35,820 nucleotides of DNA from an uncultured Collinsella sp. (GCA_900541135.1 UQIG01000022.1:1-35820); one strand, 5' to 3'. Shown: positions 15,925 through 23,927, counted from the first letter of the stretch. Program-made: numbers and translations. Notes: generated by a model not told the origin, from the sequence alone.

Positions 15925-17466
15925 ATGTCTAATGCACTTGGTCGCGACCTTGCAAAGCTGGTCGCCGCTGTTGACGCCGCCGCCTCTGAGTGCGGTCATG
16001 GCGCGTATGGCCAACGCTTCCATATTATGCCGCCGGCGGGTTGGCTCAACGACCCCAACGGTCTTTGCCAGGCGGGTGGCGTGTTCCATGCCTATTTTCA
16101 GTATGCGCCGTTTGATGTCGAGGGCGGCGTTAAGGCCTGGGGCCATGCGACGAGTCGCGATCTTATGACGTGGGACTACGTTGGCGCCCCGCTGCTGCCC
16201 GACGAGCCGTTCGATTGCCACGGCGTGTATTCGGGCTCCGCGCTTGCCGAGGACGGTCGCATTCGCGTACTTTATACGGGCAACGTTAAGCTTTCCGATT
16301 CGGACGGGACGTACGACTACGTCAATACCGGCCGCCGCGCCGATACTGTTTATGTCGAGAGCGTTGATGGCCTTGCCGGTCGGGAGTTCAGCCAAAAGCG
16401 CGTGGTGCTGGCTTCCGAGGAATATCCCGAGGATTTGACCTGCCACGTGCGTGACCCCAAGGTGTGGCGCGATGATGATGGGCGTTACCACATGGTGCTG
16501 GGCGCGCGTCGTCGCGTGGACGGGCCGCATGTCGATAGTCGATTTTGCGTCATGCACGGCGAGGGTGCCGGGCGCGATGTGGGCGAGATCCTGGTGTATG
16601 GCTCGGCCGATATGCTGAGTTGGGAGCTCGAGAGCCGCGTGTCTACGCCCGAGCGTTTTGGCTTTATGTGGGAGTGCCCGGGATACCTTGAGCTCGAGGC
16701 GGATGGCGGTGTACCGGCAAGGTTTCTGTCTTTCTCTCCCCAGGGGCTCGAGGGCGGTCGTTGGAACCGCGGCAACGTATACGCTGCTGGCTACATGCCT
16801 GTAACGGGCGACATCACCGGTGGTGACGGTGCCTATGAACTGGGCGAATTCCGCCTGTGGGACGCTGGTTTTGACTTCTATGCTCCGCAGGAGTTCACGG
16901 CCGAGGACGGTCGCCATATTCTAATCGGCTGGATGGGCATGCCCGATGAGCCGACCTATGGCAACGCGCCTACCGTGGCGTGCGGCTGGCAGCACTGCAT
17001 GACGGTGCCGCGTGAGCTTACAGCCGGTGCCGGCGGCGTAGTGCTGCAGCAGCCGGCGCGCGAGATCGAGCGCCATTATGCCTCGGTTCGTGTGGGGGCG
17101 GGCTCGTTGGAGGTTGACGGCGATACCTGCTTTGACGTTGTTATTGACGGTGTCGACGACGCGTTTACCGCGACCGTTGATGGCGAACTGAAGCTGGCGT
17201 TTGTGCCCGCCAATGGCGAGCTGCCCGCGCGCTTTGAGATGCGATTTACCGATGAGGGTCGCGCTTCTGCCGGCTGCGGTCGTACCGTGCGCTGGGAGCC
17301 CATCGACGAGGTTCGTAACGTGCGCATTGTTGGCGATGCCTCTTCGGTCGAGGTGTTTGTGAACGATGGCGCGCTCGTGTTCTCGACGCGCATCTATCCC
17401 GAGGCCTATGGCGTGACCGTTGACGCTCCGGGTGCGTGCGTGACCTATCACACGCTCATCATCTAG
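15925..17466 (+). CDS. scrB: GH32 sucrose-6-phosphate hydrolase / fructosidase
   Basis: Glycoside hydrolase family 32, cleaving sucrose-6-phosphate from the PTS, or related fructosides, to glucose-6-phosphate and fructose. All three catalytic motifs are present: GWLNDPNG with nucleophile D43, CHVRDPKVW with transition-state stabiliser D177, and MWECPGY with acid/base E250. The five-bladed propeller (about 25-340) is followed by the C-terminal beta-sandwich (about 370-513). No signal peptide is seen, so it is cytoplasmic, fitting a PTS-linked role. The ATG at 15925 has only a weak AGGA upstream. A strong terminator follows. Confidence 0.9.
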   Translation: MSNALGRDLAKLVAAVDAAASECGHGAYGQRFHIMPPAGWLNDPNGLCQAGGVFHAYFQYAPFDVEGGVKAWGHATSRDLMTWDYVGAPLLPDEPFDCHGVYSGSALAEDGRIRVLYTGNVKLSDSDGTYDYVNTGRRADTVYVESVDGLAGREFSQKRVVLASEEYPEDLTCHVRDPKVWRDDDGRYHMVLGARRRVDGPHVDSRFCVMHGEGAGRDVGEILVYGSADMLSWELESRVSTPERFGFMWECPGYLELEADGGVPARFLSFSPQGLEGGRWNRGNVYAAGYMPVTGDITGGDGAYELGEFRLWDAGFDFYAPQEFTAEDGRHILIGWMGMPDEPTYGNAPTVACGWQHCMTVPRELTAGAGGVVLQQPAREIERHYASVRVGAGSLEVDGDTCFDVVIDGVDDAFTATVDGELKLAFVPANGELPARFEMRFTDEGRASAGCGRTVRWEPIDEVRNVRIVGDASSVEVFVNDGALVFSTRIYPEAYGVTVDAPGACVTYHTLII

Positions 17467-17504
17467 GTGATTCGTCGCATATCGGCGCTATACTGCAGCC
17501 GTTG

Positions 17505-17540
17505 CCCACGATGCGGGGAACACCCGCATCGTGGGTTTTT
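17505..17540 (+). terminator. Intrinsic terminator after GH32 gene
   Basis: A perfect 13-bp stem (CCCACGATGCGGG with CCCGCATCGTGGG), 5-nt loop, then TTTTT. This ends the sucrose cassette and lies just before the next gene. Confidence 0.93.
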
Positions 17541-17562
17541 GTTTATGAAGGGACGGTGCCGT

Positions 17563-18552
17563 GTGGATGTACAGCACCTAGAAGAGGCCTGGGCTGCAAG
17601 GGCCGGCGCGCGTGAGGCGCGTCTTGTTGCTGCCTCGCATGTGCCGGCGGCTCTGTCGCTGCTGGGTATTGTGCGCCCCGGCGACCGTTTGGTAGCGTTT
17701 GCGGATGACTTTACCGAAGCGTTTGCACGCGGCTTTGATGGCTGCGATGTTGCGCTGGTGGGCTCGCCGTCCGCCGAGGCGTTTGCCGCCGCGTCTGAGG
17801 ATTTTGATGCTTCGTTTGATGCCGAGGTGCCGCACCTGTGGTGGTTCGTCAACTCCATCGGCGGGTTTGGTCTGCGTGTGCCCGATCTGCGCGCTCTGGG
17901 CCGCGCTGCTCGTGAGGCCCACGCGCTGTTTGTGGTGGATAACACGGTGGCGTCGGCTTTTGGCTGCGATTCGCTGCGGCTGGGTGCCGCGCTGTCGCTC
18001 GAGGCGCTCGATCGTGTATGCGCCGGTGATGCTCCGCGCAAGTTGGTTGCCGTATCGGCCGCGCGCTCGCAGCTCAAGCGCCATCGCGTGGATGCCGCGG
18101 CTGAGTGCGCGCATGCCCTGCTCGAGGGCTGTGGCTTGGCCAAGCTTGATATGCCTGCTGACGAGGCCGGTGTGCTGGAGCGCGGGTTCGACTCGCTCGA
18201 CGCTCGCATGCAGGCTCACTTTGACCGCGCACGTGCGCTGGCCGAGTATCTGGCCGCCAACGAGATGGTGTACAACGTGCGCTATCCCGGGCTGAGCTCG
18301 CATCCCGACCATGAGGTTGCAACGGGAATTCTCGAGCATGGTTTTGGCCCGGCAGTTGAATTTCACCTTATCGAGCGTAGCGCGGGAGAGCTGTTCAACG
18401 CTTTGCCGGGGGAGTTTCGCACATCGCCTGCCGGCGGCCCAACAACACGCCTCTCTGCCCCGCGCGGCAAACAGGGGAGTACCATCCGCCTCTTCGCCGG
18501 CACCGATGACCCTTTGGTTGTAGCGTCCGCCCTAGACAACGCCCTAAGATGA
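17563..18552 (+). CDS. Divergent Cys/Met-metabolism PLP-fold protein, lysine lost
   Basis: A 329-residue protein of the cystathionine gamma-synthase/lyase fold, shorter than the usual 380-400. I chose the GTG at 17563 after AAGGGACGG, since upstream starts fall in the terminator. Alignable blocks are GIVRPGDRLVAF (pre-Tyr loop), VVDNTVASAF (the DNTF/PLP-Asp block, about residue 125) and a C-terminal STIRLFAGTDDP resembling the RxSxGxED block. The catalytic HS-x-TKY-x-x-GHSD block reads VSAARSQLKRH, so Arg168 sits where the Schiff-base lysine belongs; Lys172 is four residues on. The YGGT tyrosine block reads DFTEAF. It may be a pseudoenzyme or use a shifted lysine. Cofactor binding and function are uncertain. 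Confidence 0.65.
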   Translation: MDVQHLEEAWAARAGAREARLVAASHVPAALSLLGIVRPGDRLVAFADDFTEAFARGFDGCDVALVGSPSAEAFAAASEDFDASFDAEVPHLWWFVNSIGGFGLRVPDLRALGRAAREAHALFVVDNTVASAFGCDSLRLGAALSLEALDRVCAGDAPRKLVAVSAARSQLKRHRVDAAAECAHALLEGCGLAKLDMPADEAGVLERGFDSLDARMQAHFDRARALAEYLAANEMVYNVRYPGLSSHPDHEVATGILEHGFGPAVEFHLIERSAGELFNALPGEFRTSPAGGPTTRLSAPRGKQGSTIRLFAGTDDPLVVASALDNALR

Positions 18553-18556
18553 TTTA

Positions 18557-18629
18557 ATAAGTTGCGGTGAAATATGGATTGATTTACGGCTTTAACAGCA
18601 TAAACAGTCCCTATTTCACCGCAACTTAT
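18557..18629. repeat. 18-bp perfect inverted repeat between convergent genes
   Basis: ATAAGTTGCGGTGAAATA (18557-18574) is exactly complementary to 18612-18629, with a 37-bp spacer. It starts 4 bp after the PLP-protein stop and lies between convergent genes. A second small inverted repeat, GTAGCTAA 18643-18650 with TTAGCTAC 18667-18674, covers the end of the ModE-like gene. They could serve as bidirectional 3' ends or be a small mobile repeat. Confidence 0.75.
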
Positions 18630-18666
18630 GAGAAGGGGTTGTGTAGCTAAAAAGCCCCGTCCCAAA

Positions 18667-19026
18667 TTAGCTACTTTGGTTGATGCTGGCGATGAGGTCG
18701 TTAGCTTTGGTGGCGATGACGTTGTTGATGTCGGCCTGCAGCTCCTCGTAGACCGCTATGGCTCGCTTGCCGGCGGGGGTGAGCGTGGATCCGCGGGCTC
18801 CGTCGCGCTCGATGAGTTTGCAGCCCAGCTGGCCTTCGGCCTCGTTCACGATGCGCCAGGCCTTGGAATACGCCATGCCCATGCTCTTGGCGGCGCGATT
18901 GAGCGAGTGCTCGCGGGCAATACCCTGCAGCAGCAGGACGCAGCCATGACCAAACACGCCCGGCAGATCTTTGTCACACGCTTGAATGACCAACTTTGCC
19001 GTCGTCTTGTACTTCATACGCTCCAC
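18667..19026 (-). CDS. ModE-type winged-helix regulator without sensor domain
   Basis: A 119-residue protein equivalent to the N-terminal DNA-binding domain of ModE (LysR-like winged helix). Visible are GVFGHGCVLLLQGI, the helix-turn-helix SLNRAAKSMGMAYSKAWRIV and the wing region LIERDGARGSTLTPAGKRA. Molybdate-binding TOBE/MOP domains are absent, so metal sensing is unlikely or occurs by another route. The start is ambiguous: GTG 19026 or ATG 19017, with GGGGAG at 19030-19035 upstream. It is the only minus-strand gene here and is divergent from guaB across about 185 bp, so it might act on itself or on guaB. No molybdate genes are nearby. Confidence 0.8.
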   Translation of the reverse strand: MERMKYKTTAKLVIQACDKDLPGVFGHGCVLLLQGIAREHSLNRAAKSMGMAYSKAWRIVNEAEGQLGCKLIERDGARGSTLTPAGKRAIAVYEELQADINNVIATKANDLIASINQSS

Positions 19027-19210
19027 GTCTCCCCGCTAAAGTGTTTGCTGGGCAAACGCAAAGCCTGCGTCAAACCCTCGTGTGCTCTTCTTAAATCATG
19101 CATTGTAGCAGTCAAAGTGCGTTAAGATACTTCCCCAGTATTGGGCGCCCAAGGTTGGGCTGGGTCCTACGAGGCCTGCAGCCGACCGGTCGCATGGAAA
19201 AAGGAGAAAC

Positions 19211-20722
19211 ATGGCTACGTTCTTTCCCGGTGAGTCCCACACGTTTTCGGAGTATCTGCTGGTCCCTGGCTATTCGTCCTCGCAGTGCATCCCCAACAAC
19301 GTCTCTCTTAAGACGCCGCTGACCCGCTTTAAGCGCGGTGAGAAGCCGGCAATCACCCTGAACATTCCCATGGTTTCCGCCATCATGCAGTCCGTCTCGG
19401 GTGTCGACATGGGTGTCGCGCTCGCTACCGAGGGTGGCCTGTCCTTCATTTACGGTTCCCAGAGCGCCGAGTCCGAGGCCGCTATGGTCAAGGCCGTCAA
19501 GGATCACAAGGCCGGTTTCGTTCAGTCCGATTCTACGCTGACCCCCGACATGACTATGGAGCAGGTCATCGAGCTCAAGGAGAAGACCGGTCACTCCACC
19601 ATGCCGGTTACCGACGACGGCACTCCTAAGGGTAAGCTCCTGGGCATCGTCACCAGCCGTGACTATCGTCCCAGTCGCGATGACCACCAGACGAAGGTCT
19701 CCGAGTTCATGACCCCGCGTGAGCAGCTCATCGTGGGCGACAAGAACATCAGCCTCAAGGTTGCTAACGACGTCATTTGGGACAACAAGCTCAACGCACT
19801 GCCCATCGTCGACGACAACGATCACCTCATGGGGATTGTCTTCCGTAAGGACTACGACAGCCACAAGACTAACCCCAACGAGCTGCTCGATAGCGACAAG
19901 CGCTACATGGTCGGCGCCGGTATCAACACCCGCGACTATGCCGAGCGCGTGCCGCTGCTCATCGAGGCCGGTGCCGACGTTCTGTGCATCGACTCCTCCG
20001 AGGGCTTCAGCGAGTGGCAGAAGCGCACTATCGAGTGGATCCGCGCCAACTACGGCGAGGACGTCAAGGTCGGTGCCGGTAACGTCGTCGACGCCGAGGG
20101 CTTCCGCTTCCTGGCCGATTGCGGCGCCGACTTCATCAAGGTCGGTATCGGCGGCGGTTCCATCTGCATTACCCGCGAAACCAAGGGTATCGGTCGTGGC
20201 CAGGCCACCGCGTTGATCGATGTCTGCCGCGCCCGCGATGAGTACTACGAGGAGACCGGCGTCTACGTGCCCGTGTGCTCCGACGGCGGTATCGTCTACG
20301 ACTACCACATGACGCTCGCCCTTGCCATGGGTGCCGACTTTATGATGCTGGGTCGCTACTTCGCCCGCTTCGACGAGAGCCCGACCGAGCGCGTCAACGT
20401 CAACGGCCAGTACATGAAGGAGTACTGGGGCGAGGGTTCTGCGCGTGCTCGCAATTGGCAGCGCTACGACCTGGGCGGCGCCGCGAAGCTCAGCTTCGTC
20501 GAGGGCGTCGACTCCTACGTCCCGTACGCCGGATCCCTCAAGGACGGCGTGGGCGGCACGCTCTACAAAGTTAAGTCCACGATGTGCAACTGCGGTGCCC
20601 TCTCGATTCCCGAGCTCCAGGAAAAGGCACGCCTAACGCTGGTCAGCTCCACCTCCATCGTCGAAGGCGGCGCCCACGACGTAGTCGTGAAGGATTCCCA
20701 GCAGAGCGTTTCCTATCGATAA
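19211..20722 (+). CDS. guaB: IMP dehydrogenase with CBS domains
   Basis: NAD-dependent IMP dehydrogenase, first committed step of GMP synthesis; 503 residues. ATG 19211 follows AAAAAGGAGAAAC. The barrel holds two inserted CBS domains (about 105-235; MTPREQLIV and NALPIVDDNDHLMG). The catalytic loop GIGGGSICITRETKGIGRGQ contains Cys319. The mobile flap reads EYWGEGSARARNWQRYDLGG, keeping the Arg-Tyr dyad that activates water and thus favouring IMP dehydrogenase over GMP reductase. The flap and C-terminus belong to a less common bacterial subtype. I see no clear promoter; the gap to the ModE-like gene holds only weak -10-like TAAGAT at 19123. Confidence 0.9.
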   Translation: MATFFPGESHTFSEYLLVPGYSSSQCIPNNVSLKTPLTRFKRGEKPAITLNIPMVSAIMQSVSGVDMGVALATEGGLSFIYGSQSAESEAAMVKAVKDHKAGFVQSDSTLTPDMTMEQVIELKEKTGHSTMPVTDDGTPKGKLLGIVTSRDYRPSRDDHQTKVSEFMTPREQLIVGDKNISLKVANDVIWDNKLNALPIVDDNDHLMGIVFRKDYDSHKTNPNELLDSDKRYMVGAGINTRDYAERVPLLIEAGADVLCIDSSEGFSEWQKRTIEWIRANYGEDVKVGAGNVVDAEGFRFLADCGADFIKVGIGGGSICITRETKGIGRGQATALIDVCRARDEYYEETGVYVPVCSDGGIVYDYHMTLALAMGADFMMLGRYFARFDESPTERVNVNGQYMKEYWGEGSARARNWQRYDLGGAAKLSFVEGVDSYVPYAGSLKDGVGGTLYKVKSTMCNCGALSIPELQEKARLTLVSSTSIVEGGAHDVVVKDSQQSVSYR

Positions 20723-20727
20723 GCGGC

Positions 20728-20821
20728 TTTCCCAAGCACCGCACCTTGCCGTTCAAACCGTCGCTCGTGTACCAAAGTACGCGTCGCTCCTCTTTCACGG
20801 CAATCTGCGGCACTTGGAAAA
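20728..20821. repeat. Structured intergenic element, copy 2
   Basis: The core at 20748-20802 shares most of its positions with 13082-13137. Flanking arms 20728-20751 and 20798-20821 are complementary over 24 positions (19 Watson-Crick pairs, 3 wobble). The arm sequence is unrelated to copy 1 beyond the inner GCCG/CGGC, yet pairing is kept. It starts 5 bp after the guaB stop and may also act as its transcript end. Confidence 0.6.
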
Positions 20822-20882
20822 CCCGACCATGCTTGGGCGGGTGACAATTAGTGGTTGATTCAAAACCACGTTATTTAGATAA

Positions 20883-20918
20883 AGCGAGATGCATGCAAGT
20901 CGCAGGCATCTCGCTTGT
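20883..20918 (+). terminator. Probable intrinsic terminator downstream of guaB
   Basis: AGCGAGATGC (20883-20892) pairs perfectly with GCATCTCGCT (20906-20915), followed by a T-rich stretch TGTTGTATTT. It separates guaB from leuS. Confidence 0.65.
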
Positions 20919-20924
20919 TGTATT

Positions 20925-20933
20925 TGCTATCAT
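20925..20933 (+). promoter_or_regulatory. leuS: Candidate extended -10 promoter for leuS
   Basis: TGC TATCAT fits an extended -10 element. A start near 20940 would put the entire 119-bp inverted repeat into the leuS leader RNA. No good -35 is visible because the upstream bases belong to the terminator stem. Confidence 0.3.
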
Positions 20934-20950
20934 CAGTCAAGTTAACCTTA

Positions 20951-21069
20951 GGGTCGGTCGGCTTGGCTTTGTTCGCTACAAGTTCCGCACGCAAAGAAGA
21001 GCACTTAATGTGCTCTTCGTCTTGCGCAGGACTGTCCGCAGTAGCGAATAAAGCCAAGCCGACCGACCC
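20951..21069. repeat. Long nested inverted repeat in the leuS leader
   Basis: Arms 20951-20979 and 21041-21069 are complementary over 29 positions (28 Watson-Crick, 1 G-U). Inside are a second perfect stem, GAAGAGCAC/GTGCTCTTC (20996-21004, 21010-21018, loop TTAAT), and CGCAA/TTGCG (20990-20994, 21022-21026). The ribosome binding site AAAGGAG of leuS lies 13 bp beyond. No T-box consensus is present. It may be a regulatory RNA hairpin or a MITE-like insertion. Confidence 0.85.
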
Positions 21070-21092
21070 CAGCTAAGATTAAAGGAGCTGAT

Positions 21093-23669
21093 ATGTGCGA
21101 TTGCACAGATCATAAGGACGAGATCCCTGCCTACGACGCGCAGGCCATTGAGTCCCGGTGGATGAAGGCCTGGGAGGACTCCAACCTCTTTGCCGTCGAC
21201 ACCGACGACAGCAAGCCCAAAAAGTATGTGCTCGAGATGTTCCCGTATCCGTCGGGCGACCTGCACATGGGCCACGCGCGCAACTATACTATCGGCGATG
21301 CCATGGCCCGTCAGGCCCGCATGCGCGGCTTTGACGTGCTGCATCCCATCGGCTTTGACGCCTTTGGCCTGCCCGCCGAGAACGCCGCCATCAAGCACAA
21401 TACGCAGGCTGCCGCCTGGACGTATAAGAACATGGATCAGGCGCTCGCCACGATGAAGCGTATGGGCTTCTCCTACGATCTGGATCGCATGGTCAAGACC
21501 TGCAGCCCCGACTACTACCGCTGGGGTCAGTGGATCTTTGAGAAGATGTGGGAAAAGGGCCTGGTCTACCGCAAGAAGAACCCGGTCAACTGGTGTCCCA
21601 CCTGCAAGACCGTTCTGGCCAACGAGCAGGTGACCGAGGGTAAGTGCTGGCGCTGCGGCACCGAGCCCGAGAAGCGCGACCTTGAGCAGTGGTACTACAA
21701 GATCACCGAGTACTCTCAGGAGCTGCTCGACGATCTGGAGAAGCTCCCCGGCTGGCCCGAGCGCGTCAAGCAGATGCAGGCTAACTGGATCGGTCGCTCC
21801 GAGGGCGCCGAGGTCGACTTTACCCTTTGCGACCAGGATGGCGAGCCCATCGAGGGCGACGAGGGCAAGATCACCGTCTTCACCACGCGTGCCGATACGC
21901 TCTTTGGTGTTTCCTTCTTTGTTCTGGCTCCCGAGTACGCCGGCCTGCACGAGCTCGTCGAGGGCACGGAGTACGAGGAGGCCGTCACCAAGATCGTCGA
22001 GGACTCCAAGCATATCTCTGCCGTCGAGCGTGCCCAGGGCACCCTCGAGAAGCACGGTGCCTTTACGGGCCGCTACGTGGTGAACCCCGTCAACGGCGAG
22101 AAGGTTCCCGTGTGGGTTGCCGATTATGTCGTTGCCGACTACGGCACCGGCGCCGTCATGGCCGTTCCCTGCGGCGACCAGCGCGATTTTGAGTTCGCCC
22201 GCAAGTACGACCTGCCGATCGTACCGATCATCCTGGACGATGACGATCGCGCTGCCGTCGAGGCCAGCGGCGAGACCATCGATACCTTCCATGCCGAGAC
22301 CGTCGACTGGGATTGCGCCCACGCTGCCGAGGGCACGCTGGTCCAGTCCGGCAAGTACACCGGCATGCGCGGCGGTAAGCACTCCGAGGGCGAGGCTGCG
22401 ATCGTGGCCGACCTCGAGGCCATGGGCTGCGGTCGTCGCAAGGTCGAGTTCCGTCTGCGCGACTGGCTCATTTCCCGTCAGCGCTATTGGGGCAACCCCA
22501 TCCCGGCCATTCACTGCGAGCACTGCGGTATCGTGCCCGTGCCCGAGGATCAGCTGCCGGTGACGCTGCCCGAGAACCTGGACCTGGGCGCCGGCGAGAC
22601 TCTCGCCGAGTGCAAGGAGTTCTACGAGACCACCTGCCCGGTCTGCGGTCGCCCGGCCAAGCGCGAGACCGATACCATGGACACCTTCACCTGCTCCAGC
22701 TGGTATTACCTGCGCTATACCGATCCGCACAACACCGAGCTGCCCTTCTCCCGTGAGACCGCCGACCGTTGGATGCCCGTCGATAACTACATCGGCGGCA
22801 TCGAGCACGCTATTCTGCACCTGCTCTACAGCCGCTTCTTTACCAAGGCACTGCGCGACCTGGGCCTGCTGAGCGTGGACGAGCCCTTCACCAACCTGCT
22901 GTGCCAGGGCATGGTCAAGGACGAGAACGGCGACACCATGTCCAAGTCCAAGGGCAATGTCGTGCCCCCGAGCTCGGTCATCGAGCCCTACGGCGCCGAC
23001 ACCATGCGTTTGGCGATCCTGTTTATCGCCCCGCCCGAGAAGGACTTCGACTGGGATCCCAAGGCCGTTGAGGGCGCCAACCGCTTCATCAAGCGCGCCT
23101 GGCGTATCGTTTGGCAGCTCGTCCAGTCCGGCGACGCCAACGTGGCCTTCGACAAGTCCGCGCTCGACGAGGTTGCGATGAAGCTCTATCGCGAGCGTCA
23201 CCGCACCATCGCCAAGTGCACCGAGGACTTTGACCGCGGCCAGTTCAACACCGCGATCTCGGCCGTCATGGAGCTCGTCAACGCGGCGAGCGCCTACCTC
23301 AACGCCACCGAGGGTACCGCGCGCGACAAGGCGCTGTGCTATGGCGTGGCTAAGGATATCGTGAGCGTCCTGGCGCCCATCTGCCCGTTCTGGGCCGACG
23401 AGCTGTGGCACGAGGCCCTCGGCTGCGAGGGCAACGCCTACACCGCCGCCTGGCCCGAGTTCGACCTGGCCGAGTCCGTTGAGGACACGGTGCAGATCGT
23501 GGTCCAGGTGCTCGGTAAGGTCCGCGGTCATGTCGACGTTGCCCGCGATGCCTCTAATGAGGATATGCAGGCTGCCGCCGAGGCCGCCGTCGCCAAGTGG
23601 CTTGAGGGCAAGACGGTCGTCAAGGCCATCTGCGTGCCTGGCAAGCTGGTCAACCTGGTGGTCAAGTAA
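21093..23669 (+). CDS. leuS: Leucyl-tRNA synthetase
   Basis: Class Ia leucyl-tRNA synthetase charging tRNA-Leu; 858 residues, normal length. ATG 21093 follows AAAGGAGCTGAT. The HIGH signature reads H58-M-G-H61 and the KMSKS loop reads TMSKSKGN (615-622), with Thr for the first Lys. Zinc-type cysteine clusters are seen at WCPTCK...CWRCG (about 168-190) and CEHCG...CPVCG (about 475-515). The editing domain (about 225-420) contains FTTRADTLFGVSF. The C-terminal anticodon and leucine-specific parts are complete. It is monocistronic, with a long structured leader before it and a terminator after it. Confidence 0.97.
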   Translation: MCDCTDHKDEIPAYDAQAIESRWMKAWEDSNLFAVDTDDSKPKKYVLEMFPYPSGDLHMGHARNYTIGDAMARQARMRGFDVLHPIGFDAFGLPAENAAIKHNTQAAAWTYKNMDQALATMKRMGFSYDLDRMVKTCSPDYYRWGQWIFEKMWEKGLVYRKKNPVNWCPTCKTVLANEQVTEGKCWRCGTEPEKRDLEQWYYKITEYSQELLDDLEKLPGWPERVKQMQANWIGRSEGAEVDFTLCDQDGEPIEGDEGKITVFTTRADTLFGVSFFVLAPEYAGLHELVEGTEYEEAVTKIVEDSKHISAVERAQGTLEKHGAFTGRYVVNPVNGEKVPVWVADYVVADYGTGAVMAVPCGDQRDFEFARKYDLPIVPIILDDDDRAAVEASGETIDTFHAETVDWDCAHAAEGTLVQSGKYTGMRGGKHSEGEAAIVADLEAMGCGRRKVEFRLRDWLISRQRYWGNPIPAIHCEHCGIVPVPEDQLPVTLPENLDLGAGETLAECKEFYETTCPVCGRPAKRETDTMDTFTCSSWYYLRYTDPHNTELPFSRETADRWMPVDNYIGGIEHAILHLLYSRFFTKALRDLGLLSVDEPFTNLLCQGMVKDENGDTMSKSKGNVVPPSSVIEPYGADTMRLAILFIAPPEKDFDWDPKAVEGANRFIKRAWRIVWQLVQSGDANVAFDKSALDEVAMKLYRERHRTIAKCTEDFDRGQFNTAISAVMELVNAASAYLNATEGTARDKALCYGVAKDIVSVLAPICPFWADELWHEALGCEGNAYTAAWPEFDLAESVEDTVQIVVQVLGKVRGHVDVARDASNEDMQAAAEAAVAKWLEGKTVVKAICVPGKLVNLVVK

Positions 23670-23698
23670 GCATTGCGCGCTTAACTGACGCATAAAAG

Positions 23699-23734
23699 AC
23701 GAGGGGCGATCCGGTTGGGTCGTCCTTCGTTTTT
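23699..23734 (+). terminator. Intrinsic terminator after leuS
   Basis: A 14-bp stem (23699-23712 with 23717-23730, including three G-U pairs) with loop GGTT and a TTTTT tail. It starts 29 bp after the leuS stop. Confidence 0.85.
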
Positions 23735-23820
23735 CATGTACCTGCCCTGATGTCTGCGGTCAATTGTCCTATTCTTGTGGAGAAGCTGTGCGCACGCTGA
23801 CCTGCAGATTCGTACTGTGC

Positions 23821-23849
23821 TTGCACGTTTCCGCAGCTATTGGTATAGT
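23821..23849 (+). promoter_or_regulatory. Sigma-A promoter for the rimP-nusA-infB operon
   Basis: TTGCAC (23821-23826), a 17-bp spacer and TATAGT (23844-23849) make a good housekeeping promoter. The predicted transcription start is near 23856, about 20 bp before a terminator hairpin. Confidence 0.75.
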
Positions 23850-23876
23850 TTGCTTGCAAATGAAGTTGTAATTGAA

Positions 23877-23907
23877 AGAAGTGGGGTTTCGGCCCCGCTT
23901 CTTTTTT
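23877..23907 (+). terminator. Leader terminator / candidate attenuator before rimP
   Basis: AGAAGTGGGG (23877-23886) pairs with CCCCGCTTCT (23893-23902), loop TTTCGG, followed by TTTTTT. It lies between the promoter at 23821 and the rimP start at 23928, so transcription of the operon must pass it. That is the layout of a transcription attenuator; NusA, encoded just downstream, is a plausible regulator. Confidence 0.8.
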
Positions 23908-23927
23908 GTATGGATGGAGGTGCCGCA

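Noticed and set aside
17467..17562. N-terminal extension of the PLP-fold protein
   Set aside because: The open frame upstream runs through a perfect intrinsic terminator hairpin with T5, so it cannot be normal coding sequence; the start at 17563 with AAGGGACGG is better.
20850..21092. T-box riboswitch before leuS
   Set aside because: I looked for the conserved T-box sequence and a specifier-loop arrangement and found neither; the hairpin is a simple nested inverted repeat.
20976..23693. 905-codon open frame on the minus strand opposite leuS
   Set aside because: Reverse-frame openness is expected from the GC-rich codon pattern of leuS. The translation shows no domain and is rich in Leu, Gly, Asp and Val, and leuS itself is certain.
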